Assembly (NCBI GenBank): GCA_014729735.1
Contig: WJJN01000451.1
Location: 1 to 7,856 of the forward strand
Source: Candidatus Zhuqueibacterota bacterium
Lineage (GTDB): Bacteria > Zhuqueibacterota > Zhuqueibacteria > Thermofontimicrobiales > Thiofontviventaceae
Length of the DNA stretch: 7,856 nucleotides
Direction of reading: 5' to 3'
Part shown: one piece after another, positions 5,935-7,856 of the stretch
How the letters are laid out: every line of letters starts with the position of its first letter
How positions within the stretch are numbered: position 1 is the stretch's first letter
Made by a program: the position numbers and the translations under genes
Notes under the pieces: generated by a model
Databases searched by the model: none
Told to the model about the DNA's origin: nothing
The model's input: only the letters and a program-made list of their open reading frames with translations

Positions 5935-7437
5935 TTACTTTGAGATCATTTTTTGTATTTCAAGCCATTTTTGTAATTTATAAAGCTGTTCAGTCACTTG
6001 GTACCTGCCGTTAGCGAATACGCCATAATCACCGCCACCTGTCATTGCAGAGGCGAATCGGGTTGAATTCGTATAAAAAAGCCAGAGCGATGTCCACTCA
6101 CGTTCGACTTGTTCATCAAAAATATTTTTACCCTGGGGTAACCCTTCCGCGAAACCTTTTTCCCATATTTCCGAGATGATCAGTGTCCCGGTTAGAGTAG
6201 CTTCGTTTGTAGCGTGAATCGTATTTTCGATTCGTTTAAAATGATTTTCGACCCATCCCGCACTATGACAGGTTTTACAAATCTGTTGCATCGCTTCATT
6301 TCTCTCCTGTTGCTGATCCGGAGTGATCACGAATTCAGCCACAGGCTTGGAATCCAGTTCTGTTGCAATTGGCAATCCGGCTGAATTTTTTACGCCTGAA
6401 AGATCGGCAGATACCGGATGCGGATGAGCATACGGAACCCCGAACAGGCGCCAGGCAAGTCGGTTATTGAATCGATGAGTGCGCTCAGATATCACGTTAT
6501 CATCACCGGATACAAGCAAACTGACATGACATGTGGCACATGTCGGTGCAGTAAAATCCTGACCGACTCTCCATGGAACGTGGTCAAAATTGAATTCATT
6601 ACTTTTTGAACTAAAAATATTCCCGTGTTTGCTCACTTCATACACTTTGAAAGCAGGGACATCCGGTCCTTTGTGACATTCGGAACACGTGTATGGTTTA
6701 CGAGCCGTTTCAATAGAAAAATCATGCCTGGGATGACATGAAGTACATGCGCCCAAACTTCCATCCGGATTAATGCGACCCACTCCCTGATTCGGCCATC
6801 CAATCAGCTTCGGAAAGCTCAATTCACCAAAATCCGTCTCTCTGGTAATAGTACCTTCTACTGTAATTTTGCTTCCGTGACAGTACAGACAGGATTCAAA
6901 CTCCGTCAGTAGATTACGTTCCCCGACAACGAGTTTCTGATTTTCGTATGTCAACGGATGATTGACTGACTTGATCAAATCCTGATACAGCGCATTATCA
7001 ACCAGATTGCCGTGCGCATGCGACATCAAATTGTCGGAATACTGATCTGCCTCCACGGAATGGCATGTCGCGCAGTCATTTGAGCTGACGACTACATTTA
7101 TTTGATATCCATTGTGTTCAAATGCGTCCTGATGTGTATCGGTATTCAATGAATGGCATTCATAACAACCAACGCTGATATCCTGCAAGTTTTCAGGTAT
7201 ATCGGACGATGAAATCCGCCGTTCTAATTCTGCTTTCTGGAGCCCCCGTGCCGGAGTTATTTTAGAATGCCGACTCTGACGCCAGGATTCCACCAATCCC
7301 GGATTCATCTCATTATGACACATGATACACTCTTCAGTCTCTGAACTGATTTCTGCCTCATCAGAATAAACAAATGGGCAGCTTATTAAAATGACACACA
7401 TTGCAAAAAAAAGATTATGCCAAATATAGAAATTCAT
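5935..7437 (-). CDS. Octaheme c-type cytochrome of the hydroxylamine oxidoreductase (HAO) family
   Basis: Taken from the ATG at 7437, this is a 500-residue periplasmic protein. An in-frame ATG 17 codons upstream exists, but the 7437 start has GAGGA seven bases before it and opens directly into a signal peptide (to about residue 25, FVYS/DE). Eight CxxCH haem sites are present: CIMCH 37, CYECH 91, CATCH 122, CLYCH 183, CTSCH 231, CSECH 251, CATCH 300, CKTCH 387. Family hallmarks I recall from HAO proteins are present: NPGLVESWRQSRH after haem 1, CHGS at haem 4 (the catalytic haem in HAO), GWPNQGVGRINPDGSLGACTSC before haem 5, YEVSKHG after haem 6, and APTCATCHVS at haem 7. After haem 6 it reads GPDVP where I recall GPDHP, so an active-site His may be missing. 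Haems 1 and 2 are separated by a longer insert than usual. It probably moves electrons in nitrogen or sulfur compound redox; the substrate is unknown. No membrane anchor is visible at the C-terminus. Confidence 0.93.
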   Translation of the reverse strand: MNFYIWHNLFFAMCVILISCPFVYSDEAEISSETEECIMCHNEMNPGLVESWRQSRHSKITPARGLQKAELERRISSSDIPENLQDISVGCYECHSLNTDTHQDAFEHNGYQINVVVSSNDCATCHSVEADQYSDNLMSHAHGNLVDNALYQDLIKSVNHPLTYENQKLVVGERNLLTEFESCLYCHGSKITVEGTITRETDFGELSFPKLIGWPNQGVGRINPDGSLGACTSCHPRHDFSIETARKPYTCSECHKGPDVPAFKVYEVSKHGNIFSSKSNEFNFDHVPWRVGQDFTAPTCATCHVSLLVSGDDNVISERTHRFNNRLAWRLFGVPYAHPHPVSADLSGVKNSAGLPIATELDSKPVAEFVITPDQQQERNEAMQQICKTCHSAGWVENHFKRIENTIHATNEATLTGTLIISEIWEKGFAEGLPQGKNIFDEQVEREWTSLWLFYTNSTRFASAMTGGGDYGVFANGRYQVTEQLYKLQKWLEIQKMISK

Positions 7438-7453
7438 TTTAAATTCCTCTTTA

Positions 7454-7473
7454 TTTACTGAATAACCAGTAAA
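7454..7473. promoter_or_regulatory. Perfect 7-base dyad upstream of the cytochrome start
   Basis: TTTACTG (7454-7460), six bases, CAGTAAA (7467-7473). It lies 16 bases before the cytochrome ATG, just upstream of its Shine-Dalgarno and partly within the T-run of the terminator. It could be an operator or a 5'-UTR hairpin that affects ribosome access. I found no convincing promoter for the cytochrome in this short gap. Confidence 0.45.
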
Positions 7474-7515
7474 AAGCGCGCCACGCACTAGAGCATGATC
7501 AGTTAGGTGCGTGGC
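7471..7515 (-). terminator. Hairpin terminator after the sorting-domain gene
   Basis: On the minus strand GCCACGCAC (7507-7515) pairs perfectly with GTGCGTGGC (7480-7488) across an 18-base loop. Four bases and then five T follow (plus-strand A-run at 7471-7475). It stands about 30 bases after the TGA at 7547-7549. The plus strand has no T-run after the stem, so it acts in one direction only. The large loop and short T-run suggest partial strength. Confidence 0.6.
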
Positions 7516-7546
7516 ACGTTAATAAATTCACAAAGACTCTTAAGCC

Positions 7547-7856
7547 TCACTTCATCAATATCATTTTCCGGGTTTGGGAAAATTTTGCATTCTCTGAAAC
7601 AACGTCCAATCGATAAAAATAAAGCCCGGTCGAAACCAGTGTTCCGAATTCATTCCGACCATCCCACATCACGGTATGGGTGCCGGCAGATTTAGCGGTG
7701 CTTTCCAGTGTTTGCACTTCATTTCCTCGAACATCATAAATTGTTAAAACAACTTGTGCGCTTGCCGGCAAATCGTATTCAATCAAAGTTTCGGGATTGA
7801 ATGGATTTGGATAATTCTGTTTCAAGCGAAATGATTCGGGAAGACGGCTTATCTCG
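7547..7856 (-). CDS. C-terminal end of a secreted protein with a Por/type IX-type sorting domain (N-terminus beyond right edge)
   Basis: 102 residues are visible and the frame is open through the right edge, so this is the end of a longer protein, not a small gene; the apparent start at 7825 is a TTG that codes for Leu inside the domain. The sequence starts ISRLPESFRLKQNYPNPFNP and continues ETLIEYDLP, VVLTIYDVRGNEVQTL, AGTHTVMWDGRNEFGTLVSTGLYFYRL and ends KMILMK. This is the standard C-terminal sorting or FlgD-like domain of FCB bacteria, about 85-95 residues, which directs cargo across the outer membrane and is usually removed or used for surface attachment. The passenger part and function are not visible. 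A hairpin terminator follows the stop. Confidence 0.92.
   Translation of the reverse strand, partial: EISRLPESFRLKQNYPNPFNPETLIEYDLPASAQVVLTIYDVRGNEVQTLESTAKSAGTHTVMWDGRNEFGTLVSTGLYFYRLDVVSENAKFSQTRKMILMK

Noticed and set aside
7438..7488. Longer N-terminus for the cytochrome (17 extra codons from ATG at 7488).
   Set aside because: The longer start lies within the terminator stem and has no ribosome site; the ATG at 7437 has GAGGA and opens into the signal peptide.
7547..7825. A free-standing 92-residue protein at the right edge.
   Set aside because: The supposed start is a TTG inside a conserved domain and the frame continues upstream as ISRLPESFR to the window edge, so it is the end of a larger protein.
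1..7856. CRISPR arrays, tRNA or rRNA genes, insertion sequences, attachment sites.
   Set aside because: No regularly spaced repeats with spacers, no tRNA-like cloverleaf, no transposase frame and no flanking terminal repeats were seen by eye.

Overview
The window most resembles DNA from an FCB-supergroup bacterium (the Calditrichota / KSB1 / Marinimicrobia / Ignavibacteria neighbourhood). The main clue is the gene entering from the right edge. It ends in a textbook C-terminal sorting domain of the Por/type IX secretion kind (LPESFRLKQNYPNPFNP… through …GLYFYRL…KMILMK). A lipoprotein, a signal-peptide protein and a periplasmic multiheme cytochrome support a Gram-negative envelope. The assignment to a phylum is inference from one family signature, not from a marker gene.

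Layout. (1) Positions 1-3126, minus strand: a probable two-gene operon. A lipoprotein that looks like a glycoside hydrolase (1246-3126) is followed by a secreted protein with two tandem beta-sandwich, carbohydrate-binding-like repeats (start GTG at 1119, running off the left edge). The 126-base gap between them carries two near-identical extended Shine-Dalgarno sequences 45 bases apart, neither in front of an obvious gene. (2) Positions 3127-3458: a 332-base divergent promoter region. It holds a candidate promoter in each direction and a row of four GTKAA pentamers spaced 10, 11 and 11 bases. (3) Positions 3459-4715, plus strand: a membrane-anchored protein with a winged-helix-like N-terminus, one membrane helix and an extracytoplasmic domain. 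It is a plausible local regulator of the divergent glycan operon. (4) Positions 4722-5816, minus strand: a radical SAM/SPASM protein, tail-to-tail with the regulator (6 bases apart). (5) Positions 5935-7437, minus strand: an octaheme cytochrome c of the hydroxylamine-oxidoreductase (HAO) family, whose start should be moved 17 codons inward. (6) Positions 7438-7546: a hairpin terminator for the upstream gene, followed by a second perfect dyad in front of the cytochrome. (7) Positions 7547-7856: the C-terminal end of the sorting-domain protein.

How it may work together (inference). The left half reads as a small polysaccharide-use cassette with its own transmembrane one-component regulator. The 10-11-base phased repeats are the kind of site that OmpR/PhoB-type winged helices bind. 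The right half is a respiratory or nitrogen-handling module, in which a HAO-like cytochrome is followed by a radical SAM enzyme of unknown substrate. The cytochrome appears to lack a histidine that I recall as part of the HAO active site, so its reaction should not be assumed to be hydroxylamine oxidation.
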